A DNA stretch of 64,000 nt, from positions 248,001 to 312,000 of the forward strand of contig CAZKJL010000001.1 of the NCBI GenBank assembly GCA_964553135.1. Reading direction: 5' to 3'. Both the position numbers and the translations under genes were made by a program. The notes below the pieces were generated by a model that worked only from the letters and a program-made list of their open reading frames with translations, did no database searches and was not told the DNA's origin. The DNA is from CAZKJL01 sp964553135 (GTDB taxonomy: Bacteria; Patescibacteriota; Gracilibacteria; Peribacterales; Peribacteraceae). Positions 8,070 through 15,441 of this stretch are shown here, piece by piece. The first letter of the stretch is position 1. Each line of letters begins with the position of its first letter.

Positions 8070-8381
8070 ATGCCTTCTTCTTTTGAGCAAGCATACCTGG
8101 CGGGCAAGATTCTTAGCGGCTCTTTGGATATGAATGCAGGAGTTTTGGACGATTCTATTGAGAGCTGCACATTTCGCGATTGTGTTATTTCCAATGGGAG
8201 TTTTGCCGGGAGTAATTTTCTCAAGTGTGTTTTTGAGAATACGGTCTTTAAAGATGTAAAACTTGATGCAACGGTTTTTAAGGATTGCGTTTTCAAAAAT
8301 TTTGCACTGAAGAAATGTTCGTTGGACATGGTTCGCATGGAGGGATGCAGCGGTGCACCTCTGGTCATTCAGCCATCATAA
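8070..8381 (+). CDS. Small pentapeptide-repeat-like protein
   Basis: 103 residues. From about residue 28 to 95 the chain has a five-residue rhythm with Phe, Val, Cys or Leu at the centre (for example CTFRDCVISN, NFLKCVFEN, TVFKDCVFKN), as in right-handed quadrilateral beta helices. The unit is less regular than the classical A(D/N)LxX. The coding sequence is visibly more AT-rich than its neighbours, which suggests recent transfer. Function unknown. An antisense ORF covers it, but only this strand gives a recognisable fold. Confidence 0.65.
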   Translation: MPSSFEQAYLAGKILSGSLDMNAGVLDDSIESCTFRDCVISNGSFAGSNFLKCVFENTVFKDVKLDATVFKDCVFKNFALKKCSLDMVRMEGCSGAPLVIQPS

Positions 8382-8408
8382 AAATGACCCCCACTACGAG
8401 CAGGGGTC
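8381..8408 (-). terminator. Intrinsic terminator between convergent genes
   Basis: GACCCC (8386-8391) pairs with GGGGTC (8403-8408). Read on the - strand it is followed by ATTTTTA, so it mainly serves the zinc-ribbon gene ending at 8432. Confidence 0.65.
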
Positions 8409-8431
8409 GGTTTGAGCAGCCTTTTTTGATT

Positions 8432-8776
8432 TCAGCCGTTCCACAGAAATGAAATGTTGAGCTCCGGACAGACGTTGCGGATGTCACGTGTCACGTCGGT
8501 CCGACGGAACAGGTGATTTCCACCTTCTTTCACAGACAGCACCGTGCCGTCTGAAGCCAGGTGCCAGTGATTTTCATCAATGTCACCACTGAACCCAACC
8601 AGGAACGTTCCGTCATTGAGCTTGCGGTACACAAAGCCCGTAACGACAGGGCGTGGATGATACGCTTCATTGTGTGACCGCCGACAGTCGGTGCACGGTG
8701 TGATCCAATCACGACATGTCGAGCAGTAGATTTCCCTACCGCAATGCGGACACTTGTTCGGTTCGCCGTATGGCAT
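8432..8776 (-). CDS. Zinc-ribbon small protein, unknown function
   Basis: 114 residues. The first 35 carry three Cys pairs (CPHCGREIYC, STCRDWITPC, TDC) that should bind zinc. The rest is a soluble domain with Trp/His-rich strands (DENHWHLASDG) that I do not recognise. It has a strong Shine-Dalgarno (GAGGAG, 7 nt before the ATG), which is exceptional in this window. Two near-identical 17-bp direct repeats lie just upstream. The different start-site design suggests foreign origin or special regulation. Confidence 0.6.
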   Translation of the reverse strand: MPYGEPNKCPHCGREIYCSTCRDWITPCTDCRRSHNEAYHPRPVVTGFVYRKLNDGTFLVGFSGDIDENHWHLASDGTVLSVKEGGNHLFRRTDVTRDIRNVCPELNISFLWNG

Positions 8777-8786
8777 TTGATTTCTC

Positions 8787-8841
8787 CTCTCAATGTGAAT
8801 GATCGATCGCTGCTCAAACGATTCCTTTCATTGTGAATGAT
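8787..8841. repeat. Pair of 17-bp direct repeats upstream of the zinc-ribbon gene
   Basis: CTCTCAATGTGAATGAT (8787-8803) and CTTTCATTGTGAATGAT (8825-8841) differ at three positions and are 38 bp apart. The second contains the palindrome TCATT-GTG-AATGA. An operator pair is possible. The following stretch 8842-8999 shows no feature I can support. Confidence 0.5.
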
Positions 8842-8999
8842 GAAAGGGTTACATCTTATGGTCCGAGCGGTTCGGGGGTCGCCCCTTATTGATGGTCATA
8901 TATTTCATAAAGACGCTGAGCGGCTTCTGCAAGAGAAAAAAGTCGTTCTGGGCCTTGGCAGAACATATGGTCTGGCGTTTTAAAAAAAAATCGAGGACG

Positions 9000-9111
9000 T
9001 TCCCGAGGATCCCACTCGTGACCCCGTCCTTACCATGGACGTGCCGCTGCGCGGCAGGCCCTTTTTCAATGCGCGCTCGCAAGCTCGACGCGGCCACTGA
9101 GCTACAACGGC
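9000..9111 (-). pseudogene. Broken tRNA-Thr copy with an insert in the D arm
   Basis: Read on the - strand it begins with the same 17 nt as the intact tRNA-Thr (9111-9095). It then has about 48 nt of unrelated, hairpin-rich sequence, then the exact anticodon arm (CGTCC-ATGGTAA-GGACG) and the start of the T arm. The T loop has lost its TTC and the 3' acceptor strand no longer pairs well. A run of nine T follows. It is unlikely to work as a tRNA. Confidence 0.7.
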
Positions 9112-9120
9112 GCATTGAAC

Positions 9121-9195
9121 TGGAGCCGTTGACGAGGATTGAACTCGTGACCCCGTCCTTACCATGGACGTGCTCTACCACTGAGCTACAACGGC
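9121..9195 (-). tRNA. tRNA-Thr(GGT)
   Basis: An intact cloverleaf on the - strand: acceptor GCCGTTG/CAACGGC, D arm GCTCAGTGGTAGAGC, anticodon arm CGTCC-ATGGTAA-GGACG (anticodon GGT), T arm with GTTCAATCC, discriminator T and encoded CCA at 9121-9123. It lies between a broken copy and a 17-nt 5' fragment of the same gene. Confidence 0.93.
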
Positions 9196-9273
9196 TTGAA
9201 TCTGGTGATGATAGGGAACGACAGGGGCGAGCATGCCCTTTTTATTTTTTACGCCTCGCTCCGCGAGGCTAGG

Positions 9274-9290
9274 CACTGAGCTACAACGGC
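9274..9290 (-). pseudogene. 5' fragment of tRNA-Thr
   Basis: GCCGTTGTAGCTCAGTG is identical to the first 17 nt of the intact tRNA-Thr. It is followed on the - strand by a short GC hairpin (CCTCGCGGAGCGAGG) and an A-rich stretch instead of the rest of the tRNA. Confidence 0.65.
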
Positions 9291-9332
9291 ATATTCGCAG
9301 CCTGCAGATTCTCGTTGCAGATGCGGTTTCTG

Positions 9333-9743
9333 TCAATTCTCGATGCTCACCGTTTCCAGCCAGGACTGCGTCTCTTCGCCCATGGACTGCCGCAGCGCGT
9401 TCTTGAGCGTATGCAGGCAGAGCAGCGCGCATTTGAATCTGCGGGGACCCACAGGCACGCCGAGGAGTGCGTAGATGTTCTCGGGCTTCAGTTCCTCGGC
9501 GTCGGTCACGCTCATGCCGATGAGTTCTTCCGAGAGAATCGACATTGCCGCTTGGCTGATGGCACATCCTTCGCCGCGCCATTTGAGATCCGCGATTTTT
9601 CCGTTCTCGATGAGCAGGTCCAACGTGAGGTCGTCGCCGCAGCTCAGGTTCTCCTCGCGATGACGCACGGTGAATTCGGCAAGCTGTCCCGTAGCGCGCG
9701 GATTTTTGTAGTGGTCCAAAATATTTTCGGCGTAGATATCCAT
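9333..9743 (-). CDS. sufU: SUF-type iron-sulfur scaffold / sulfur-transfer protein
   Basis: 136 residues of the IscU/SufU fold. The three Cys that bind metal or accept sulfur are in SCGDD (Cys35, Asp37), GCAIS (Cys60) and RFKCALLC (Cys101), with NPR near the N-terminus. It receives persulfide sulfur from the cysteine desulfurase encoded directly upstream, 21 bp away. No sufB, sufC or sufD is visible in the window. Confidence 0.9.
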   Translation of the reverse strand: MDIYAENILDHYKNPRATGQLAEFTVRHREENLSCGDDLTLDLLIENGKIADLKWRGEGCAISQAAMSILSEELIGMSVTDAEELKPENIYALLGVPVGPRRFKCALLCLHTLKNALRQSMGEETQSWLETVSIEN

Positions 9744-9764
9744 GAAAGGCGGGGAGCGGGTGGA

Positions 9765-10976
9765 TTATTTGGTCAAAAACTTTTGAGCCTCCGCGATGGC
9801 GGCGACCGTTCTGTCGATTTCCTCCTTTGTGTTGTATGCCGCGACGGAGAGGCGAGCGGTGGCATTGAGCTTGAGTGCGCGGTGCAGCGGCTCCGTGCAG
9901 TGGTGGCCGGCGCGCAGACAGATGCCTTTGCGTCCCAACACCTCCGTCAGATCGTGCGGGTGCATGCCTTTCACGGTGAAGCTGATGCAACCGGCGCGCT
10001 CATCCGAGTTTTTCGGACCGAGCATCGTCAGGCCATCGATCGTCGCGAGTTTTTTTTGCGCGTACGCGAGAAGTGCACGTTCGTGCGTCGCGATATTCTC
10101 GATGCCGATCTTTTTCACCCAGTCGAGAGCTGCGGCCAGGCCCACCGCTTCGGCGATGGCGGGTGTTCCCGCTTCGAATCTTCGAGGCAATTCCGCCGCC
10201 TCGAATCCTTCGGTCGTCACGGATGCGATCATGTCGCCGCCGCCGAGGAACGGCGGGAGTTTCTTGAGCAGGTCCGCTTTGCCGTAGAGCACGCCGATGC
10301 CCGTCGGACCATAGACTTTATGGCCTGAGAAAGCCAAAAAATCACAATCCAATTCCTGTACGTCGATTGCGTGGTGTGCGATCAACTGTGCCGCGTCCAC
10401 GAGTGCGAGCGCACCGTGCTCGTGCGCCAGCGCGATGATCTTTTTGAGCGGTGGCAGTGAGCCGAGCACGTTGCTCAGTCCGGTCATCGCAACCAGTTTG
10501 ATCTTCTTGGTTTTGAGTGCGGCTTCGAGTTCATCCAGATTCGGTTGGCCATCCGCATTCACCGAAATCCATGTCAGTGCGCCGCCCGTTTGCATCCACG
10601 GAACGATGTTGCCGTGGTGCTCCATGACGGACAGCGCCACGCCATCGGCTTTCTTCAGGGATGTGCCCCACGTTTTTGCCACAAGGTTGATGGCTTCCGT
10701 GCAGTTTCGCGTGAAAATGATTTCGTGAGGCTTTGCTCCGATGAAGCCGGCGACCGTGTTCCGTGCATCGTCGTACGCCACGGTCGCAGCCTCGGCGAGG
10801 GGATGAACGCCGCGATTGATGTTGGCGTTCTTGGTTTCATAAAACTCCGTCATCGCATCCAAAACGCAGCGCGGTTTCTGGGTCGTTGCCGCATTGTCCA
10901 CATACGCGAGCGGTTCCGAACCGATCTTCAGGTTCAGGATGGGGAATTCGCCGCGGACAGAAGAGGGAAGAGACAT
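9765..10976 (-). CDS. sufS: Cysteine desulfurase, SufS type
   Basis: A 403-residue PLP enzyme that removes sulfur from cysteine for iron-sulfur cluster assembly. Marks are YVDNAATTQKP near the N-terminus, the PLP lysine in SGHKVYGPTGIG (about residue 225) and the catalytic Cys in RAGHHCTEP (about 355), all of the group II class. The ATG at 10976 starts the conserved region; a longer in-frame ORF crosses the promoter and is rejected. It forms an operon with sufU. Confidence 0.95.
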   Translation of the reverse strand: MSLPSSVRGEFPILNLKIGSEPLAYVDNAATTQKPRCVLDAMTEFYETKNANINRGVHPLAEAATVAYDDARNTVAGFIGAKPHEIIFTRNCTEAINLVAKTWGTSLKKADGVALSVMEHHGNIVPWMQTGGALTWISVNADGQPNLDELEAALKTKKIKLVAMTGLSNVLGSLPPLKKIIALAHEHGALALVDAAQLIAHHAIDVQELDCDFLAFSGHKVYGPTGIGVLYGKADLLKKLPPFLGGGDMIASVTTEGFEAAELPRRFEAGTPAIAEAVGLAAALDWVKKIGIENIATHERALLAYAQKKLATIDGLTMLGPKNSDERAGCISFTVKGMHPHDLTEVLGRKGICLRAGHHCTEPLHRALKLNATARLSVAAYNTKEEIDRTVAAIAEAQKFLTK

Positions 10977-10986
10977 GCGAGAACAC

Positions 10987-10992
10987 AGTATA
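10987..10992 (-). promoter_or_regulatory. -10-like hexamer of sufS
   Basis: TATACT, preceded by GC, ends 10 nt before the sufS ATG. Confidence 0.55.
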
Positions 10993-11082
10993 GCGCTTTG
11001 CCGGAAGCCGAAGAAGGCGCTCCGCAGGCACTTTCCGGCCATATCGACATAAATTTCCATCGTTCCAAACCGCGTTTTCCTG

Positions 11083-11088
11083 TACCCT
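11083..11088 (+). promoter_or_regulatory. -10-like hexamer
   Basis: TACCCT ends 9 nt before the ATG at 11098. Confidence 0.4.
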
Positions 11089-11097
11089 CCTCCCACT

Positions 11098-14016
11098 ATG
11101 ACACAACGAACCATCGTGACGCTGAGTATCTCTCTGTTTCTCGCCGCACTCGTGTGGGGCGGGTACAGCCTCATCATTTATCTCGGAATGCCGATTCATC
11201 AATTGGTGTATTCCACGCAGGATGACATTTCCATGTGGGACTTGGCGTGCGGCAGCGCAACGACGGCAGGCGTGTACTTCTGCAAAGGAGCGGCCGTGTT
11301 CGTTCCGTTCCTCACCGCGACGTTCAAAATGCTGAGTCCGTTCTTCTCGTACATCATCATTTCGCTTCTGGTCGCCGCGGGCGTCATCATTCATGCCGGA
11401 TTCACGACGGGAGTCTTCCACAGCGTGAAGCGCTGGCGTCCCATGTACTTGGTCGCCGCGTTCGCGGTCTCCGTCTGGCTCATCGGCACCACGCTCTCCC
11501 TCGGTTCGCTCTACAACTGGGCCACGCCTCCGGGCGCCATGCTCACGAATCCGGACGGCACCAAGGTCTTGCAGCCGTTCAACCGCTTCTACGAACCCAC
11601 GCCCGCCGTATACGGCGGAGCCAGCGCCCAGGCGCTTGCCGAACTTCAGGCCAACTTTCGCGATCTCTCCGATCGCGGATGCCTGAGTGAAACCGGCGTC
11701 ACCACCCAGAGCGGAGCTCGGCTCTACAACCTCAGCTTCCTGTGCAGTCAGCAGAGCATCTTCGCCAAAGTGGGCACGCAGTTCCTGCTCGTCGCGCTCC
11801 TCCTTCTCAACCTCCTCGCGCTCGGACGATTCTTGCTCGTGACGGTGATGAAAATCCGCGGCGTCCGTCCGCTCGTGATGATGTGTCTGTCGTTCGGCCT
11901 CGGCGCACTCGGATGGGTGGCCGCACTGTGGACCGTCGGCCTCGTCGGTCAGTTGCACTCGGTCGGCGTCACCATCGCGTTCTTCGGACTCCCCGTCGTT
12001 CTGTATCCGCACACCAAGTGGTGGTTGCGGCAGTCGTGGGACCAAAGATTCGACGTCGAATTCTCGTGGAACGCGTGGCTCACCGTCTTGTCGTGGGCGC
12101 TCATCTCGTACCTTGCCCTCAACTTCCTGAACGTCGTGCGTCCGTTCCCCATCGGTTGGGATGATCTGGGCAGCTACATCAACCGCCCGCGTCTCCTGGC
12201 GAGCTACGGTGCGTTCATTCCTTCCATGTCGCAGTTCCAGTGGGAGTACCTCACGTCGCTGGGCTACCTCATCTTCGGATACGACAGCTGGGTGGGTTCG
12301 GCGTTTGCGATGGAAATCAACTGGTCTGCCGGACTTCTGGCCGTGCTCAGCGTGTACGTCTTCGGCCGCACGCTCTTCGGTCGCGGTCGCGGAGTACTCG
12401 CCGCCATCCTGTATTACTTTTTGCCGATGGTCGGCCACTTCTCGTTTGCCGACATGAAGATCGACAACGCGTCGTTCTTCACCACGGCACTCGCCGTATT
12501 CGCGGCCTGTCTGTACCTTTTCCCGGAACAGAAAGAAGGAGAGGAGCCGTCACTGCCCGACTGGAAACTCATTCTCGTCTCGGGCCTGCTCATCGGGTTC
12601 AGCTTCGCCGTGAAGCCCACCGCGGTGCTGGGGGCCATCATGATCGGTTCCATCATCATCGGTGCGCTCCTCGGACCGTGGGGCTTTGCCGGCACCACGA
12701 TCGCAGGATTCGGCGTCCTCCAGAAATTCGGCGCACTCAACGTCAGCGAGGTCGGCAAGCGCGCCCTTCTCTCCTTCGATTTGTCGCAGGATCTGTTCAT
12801 CATCGTGACGTTGGGCGCGGGAATCGCGTGCATTGCGTGGGCGCTCTACCGTCGTCAGTACCAAATCCGTCCGCTGCTCCAGGCTCTCGGGCTCTTCCTC
12901 GCCGGTTTTGCCATCGCCGCCGCGCCGTGGATGATCCGCAATGCCGCCACCGCCGATTATCTCAGCATCAACACCGCGCTCAGCGCCCGCGACACCACCG
13001 CCCCCCAAGTCTTCTTCGAGCAAAAGGAGGAAGTGGCGCTCATGAACCTGGCGCCCACGGTTCCCATCCGTTATCTGCCGCCCGAACTGAAGCTCGATCC
13101 CAAGAATGCGGCATGCCAAGGATCGGCGCGCACGGAAGAGCTGGACCGCTACTGGGGTTTCGACAAAGGACTCTCGCACTACCTCACGCTGCCGTGGCGA
13201 CAGGTCATGAACGCGGACGGTTTCGGTTATTACGTCACGTTGATGCCGGCGCTTCTCCTGTTCCCGCTCCTCTTGCTCCTGCCGTTCTTCTGGATGAAAG
13301 AAGGACGACAGCTGCGTTTGATTTTCGCCGGTTCGGCGATCTTCCTCGTCCAGTGGGCTCTCGTTGCCAACGGCATTCCGTGGTACGGCATCGGCATGTT
13401 CCTGGGCTTCTCCTTGGCGCTCGAGGCATTCATCGTCTATGCGCCCGATGCGCAGAACAGGTACCTGTTTGGGTTCTTGCTCTTCATGAGCATCGTCATC
13501 TGTCTCACGAACCGTCTGTGGCAATTCGATTCACAGAAGAACCTCTTCGAGTACCCCATGGGCAAGATCACCGCAGAAGCGTTGCGTGAAGTCACGATTC
13601 CGGACTACGACGATATCCGCGAGCGCGTCGTGTCGCGTCACACCATCATGACCGACACCCCGTACACGTACCGCATCGGCACGTTCATCTCGTACTTCAT
13701 TCCGAAGAACCGCGAGATCTTCCCGCTCGCCGATCACCAGCTGACGTTCTTCAGCTGCTTGAACCAGGAACAAAGCCATGCGCTCACGCTGAAGCGTCTG
13801 CGCGCCCTCGGCTTCAACAGCATCATCTTCGATACGAATACGCAGACGATCGAGAAAGATCCGAACGGTTCGCTCCACCAGAAAGTGGCGAAGTTCAAAA
13901 ACTTCCTCACCGATTCGTCGCTCGGTCTCGACATCGTCGTGGATGATCCGGGCAACGGCATCGTCTACGTCGAACTTCCCGCCGATACGGCGACGGGTTC
14001 GACGCTCGTCCCCTAA
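11098..14016 (+). CDS. Large GT-C-like membrane glycosyltransferase
   Basis: A 972-residue protein with some 18-20 hydrophobic helices. The middle part looks like a GT-C enzyme (family 39 or similar): an acidic loop GWDDLGSYINRPRLLA around residue 352, a second conserved loop near FADMKIDNASFF, and long paired helices. The first 330 residues form an additional membrane region, and the last 150 are a soluble domain. It probably transfers a lipid-linked sugar outside the membrane. The next two genes (polyprenyl-phosphate sugar synthase and DUF2304) could make its donor. A terminator follows. Confidence 0.7.
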   Translation: MTQRTIVTLSISLFLAALVWGGYSLIIYLGMPIHQLVYSTQDDISMWDLACGSATTAGVYFCKGAAVFVPFLTATFKMLSPFFSYIIISLLVAAGVIIHAGFTTGVFHSVKRWRPMYLVAAFAVSVWLIGTTLSLGSLYNWATPPGAMLTNPDGTKVLQPFNRFYEPTPAVYGGASAQALAELQANFRDLSDRGCLSETGVTTQSGARLYNLSFLCSQQSIFAKVGTQFLLVALLLLNLLALGRFLLVTVMKIRGVRPLVMMCLSFGLGALGWVAALWTVGLVGQLHSVGVTIAFFGLPVVLYPHTKWWLRQSWDQRFDVEFSWNAWLTVLSWALISYLALNFLNVVRPFPIGWDDLGSYINRPRLLASYGAFIPSMSQFQWEYLTSLGYLIFGYDSWVGSAFAMEINWSAGLLAVLSVYVFGRTLFGRGRGVLAAILYYFLPMVGHFSFADMKIDNASFFTTALAVFAACLYLFPEQKEGEEPSLPDWKLILVSGLLIGFSFAVKPTAVLGAIMIGSIIIGALLGPWGFAGTTIAGFGVLQKFGALNVSEVGKRALLSFDLSQDLFIIVTLGAGIACIAWALYRRQYQIRPLLQALGLFLAGFAIAAAPWMIRNAATADYLSINTALSARDTTAPQVFFEQKEEVALMNLAPTVPIRYLPPELKLDPKNAACQGSARTEELDRYWGFDKGLSHYLTLPWRQVMNADGFGYYVTLMPALLLFPLLLLLPFFWMKEGRQLRLIFAGSAIFLVQWALVANGIPWYGIGMFLGFSLALEAFIVYAPDAQNRYLFGFLLFMSIVICLTNRLWQFDSQKNLFEYPMGKITAEALREVTIPDYDDIRERVVSRHTIMTDTPYTYRIGTFISYFIPKNREIFPLADHQLTFFSCLNQEQSHALTLKRLRALGFNSIIFDTNTQTIEKDPNGSLHQKVAKFKNFLTDSSLGLDIVVDDPGNGIVYVELPADTATGSTLVP

Positions 14017-14037
14017 GCCTTTCCAAGCGTGCGCTGA

Positions 14038-14064
14038 GGCGGAAATGTGATGTTTCCGCCTTTT
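14038..14064 (+). terminator. Intrinsic terminator
   Basis: GGCGGAAA (14038-14045) and TTTCCGCC (14053-14060) pair perfectly around a 7-nt loop and are followed by TTTT. Confidence 0.85.
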
Positions 14065-14068
14065 GCGC

Positions 14069-14074
14069 TACTCT
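14069..14074 (+). promoter_or_regulatory. -10-like hexamer
   Basis: TACTCT, preceded by GC, ends 7 nt before the ATG at 14082. Confidence 0.45.
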
Positions 14075-14081
14075 GGGTGTC

Positions 14082-14750
14082 ATGAAAGTCGCCGCCGTCA
14101 TTCCGGCCTACAACGAAGCCACGCGCATCGCCGCCGTCATTCGCGGTACCAAACCGTTCGTCGACGAAGTCATCGTCATCGTCGACGGGGCCACCGACGG
14201 CACCGCCGACATCGCTCGTGCGGAAGGCGCGCGTGTGTTCGAGCATGCCGAGAACTGCGGCGCGGGTGCGGCCACCATGACCGGACTCGAGGCCGCGCGT
14301 CGTCTCGGTTTCGACGTTGCCATCACGCTCGATGCCGACGGGCAGCACGCCGCGGGGGACATCCCCAAGCTTCTTGCGGCACTCCGTGACGGACAAGCCG
14401 ACCTCGTCATCGCCAACCGCTTCGGTCAAAAAAACAACATTCCGTGGGTCCGTCGCGTCGCCAATGCCATCGGCAACGGCGTCACGTTCCTCGCCACCGG
14501 CATCCTGCTTCCCGACACGCAGTGCGGATTCAAAGTGTTCGGCCCCAAGGCGCTTTCCGAGGTGGATCTCAAGATGCCCGGGTTCGAATTCTGCACCGAA
14601 ATCATCCGCGAAGCGGGCAGGCATCGCTGGAAGATCATCTCGATTCCGTCCAAAGTGGTGTATTCTGAGTACACTTTGGCCAAAGGCCAATCCTTTGCAA
14701 ACGGTCTCCGTACCGCCGCGAAGATCCTCATCCGCACCTTCCTCCGATGA
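14082..14750 (+). CDS. GT2 glycosyltransferase, polyprenyl-phosphate hexose synthase type
   Basis: 222 residues, the length of DPM1-like enzymes that make polyprenyl-phosphate mannose or glucose. The nucleotide-binding start VAAVIPAYNEA, the DGATDGT loop, and the metal-binding DADGQH (around 87) are present; DTQCGFKVF matches the acceptor-side motif of this group. It lacks the two C-terminal helices of some homologues. It overlaps the following DUF2304 gene by 4 bp (ATGA), a pairing often seen for this type. Confidence 0.88.
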   Translation: MKVAAVIPAYNEATRIAAVIRGTKPFVDEVIVIVDGATDGTADIARAEGARVFEHAENCGAGAATMTGLEAARRLGFDVAITLDADGQHAAGDIPKLLAALRDGQADLVIANRFGQKNNIPWVRRVANAIGNGVTFLATGILLPDTQCGFKVFGPKALSEVDLKMPGFEFCTEIIREAGRHRWKIISIPSKVVYSEYTLAKGQSFANGLRTAAKILIRTFLR

Positions 14751-15112
14751 TCGAATTCGAATTCACACCGTATCAGATCGGCGTTCCGCTGTTCTCTCTC
14801 CTCATGGTTCTGTATGCCTGGAACCTGGTGATCCGTCAGAAGAAGACGATCTGGGAAGGCGCTCTGTGGACGGTCTTCTGGGGTGCCGTGTCGTACATTT
14901 CGCTCGTGCCGAGCAGTCTCCAAGTCCTCAGTTCCATCACGGGTATCAAGAAGAATGAAAACGCCGCCACCATCACCGCCATCGGCGTGCTCTTCTTCAT
15001 GATGTTTTACATCATCATCCGCCTGGAGGAGCTGGAACAGCGCGTGGTGCGCGTGGTACGAGACAAAGCTCTCAAGGACGCTGATTCCGATGCGGCGCCG
15101 AAGAACGCCTAG
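14747..15112 (+). CDS. DUF2304-family membrane protein
   Basis: 121 residues with three hydrophobic helices (about 9-26, 38-58, 73-90), then a charged helix ending EELEQRVVRVVRDKA. This is the DUF2304 layout, a family found next to polyprenyl-phosphate sugar synthases and thought to help them at the membrane. Its ATGA overlap with the GT2 gene points to coupled translation. Confidence 0.8.
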   Translation: MIEFEFTPYQIGVPLFSLLMVLYAWNLVIRQKKTIWEGALWTVFWGAVSYISLVPSSLQVLSSITGIKKNENAATITAIGVLFFMMFYIIIRLEELEQRVVRVVRDKALKDADSDAAPKNA

Positions 15113-15324
15113 TCTTCAGTGAAGATTCCATGTTGTTCCAATGCCCGGTTCACGGCCCTGAGACAGGCCTCCTTGTCGGGCGCCAGTGCCATGGCGAATT
15201 TTTGACGGTTCAAACTTGCCTGCAGCGCCGTAAGCGTCCGGATATCGTCAGGTGACATGGCAGGCTTGCCTGCGATCGTTTCGATACCTCGCAGAAGTTC
15301 GTCGGTGGGCAGTTCGGATTCCAT
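15109..15324 (-). CDS. Short hypothetical protein
   Basis: 71 residues, predicted all-helical and acidic, with no recognised domain. It reads MESELPTDELL from the ATG at 15324 and ends 4 bp inside the convergent DUF2304 gene. An AT-rich region upstream could hold its promoter. It could be a spurious ORF, but codon use resembles the neighbours. Confidence 0.4.
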   Translation of the reverse strand: MESELPTDELLRGIETIAGKPAMSPDDIRTLTALQASLNRQKFAMALAPDKEACLRAVNRALEQHGIFTED

Positions 15325-15334
15325 CAGCAATATA

Positions 15335-15362
15335 TTGCATAAAATTCAATTTATTGTAAAAT
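15335..15362 (+). promoter_or_regulatory. Candidate two-box promoter
   Basis: TTGCAT (15335-15340), a 16-nt spacer and TAAAAT (15357-15362) lie in an AT-rich stretch about 80 bp before the GT4 gene at 15442. Confidence 0.45.
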
Positions 15363-15384
15363 TTTTTGTAGGGAAATTTGGCTT

Positions 15385-15429
15385 GTACAGGGACTCATTC
15401 CGCGTCCTCGGGCCAAAGGGCCCCTGTAC
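15385..15429. repeat. Inverted repeat in the leader of the GT4 gene at 15442
   Basis: GTACAGGG (15385-15392) and CCCTGTAC (15422-15429) are perfect inverse copies, with a smaller GGGCC/GGCCC hairpin between them. The right arm overlaps the -10-like hexamer at 15427. Confidence 0.5.
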
Positions 15430-15432
15430 CAT
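15427..15432 (+). promoter_or_regulatory. -10-like hexamer
   Basis: TACCAT ends 9 nt before the ATG at 15442. Confidence 0.4.
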
Positions 15433-15441
15433 TGCTCCGTC

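Noticed and set aside
8003..8368. Antisense ORF over the pentapeptide-like gene
   Set aside because: Its product has no fold pattern and its repeats mirror those of the + strand protein; the + strand has a -10-like box and a terminator.
9000..9111. tRNA-Thr with an intron
   Set aside because: The insert is in the D arm rather than the anticodon loop, no group I intron elements are visible, and the T arm and acceptor are damaged.
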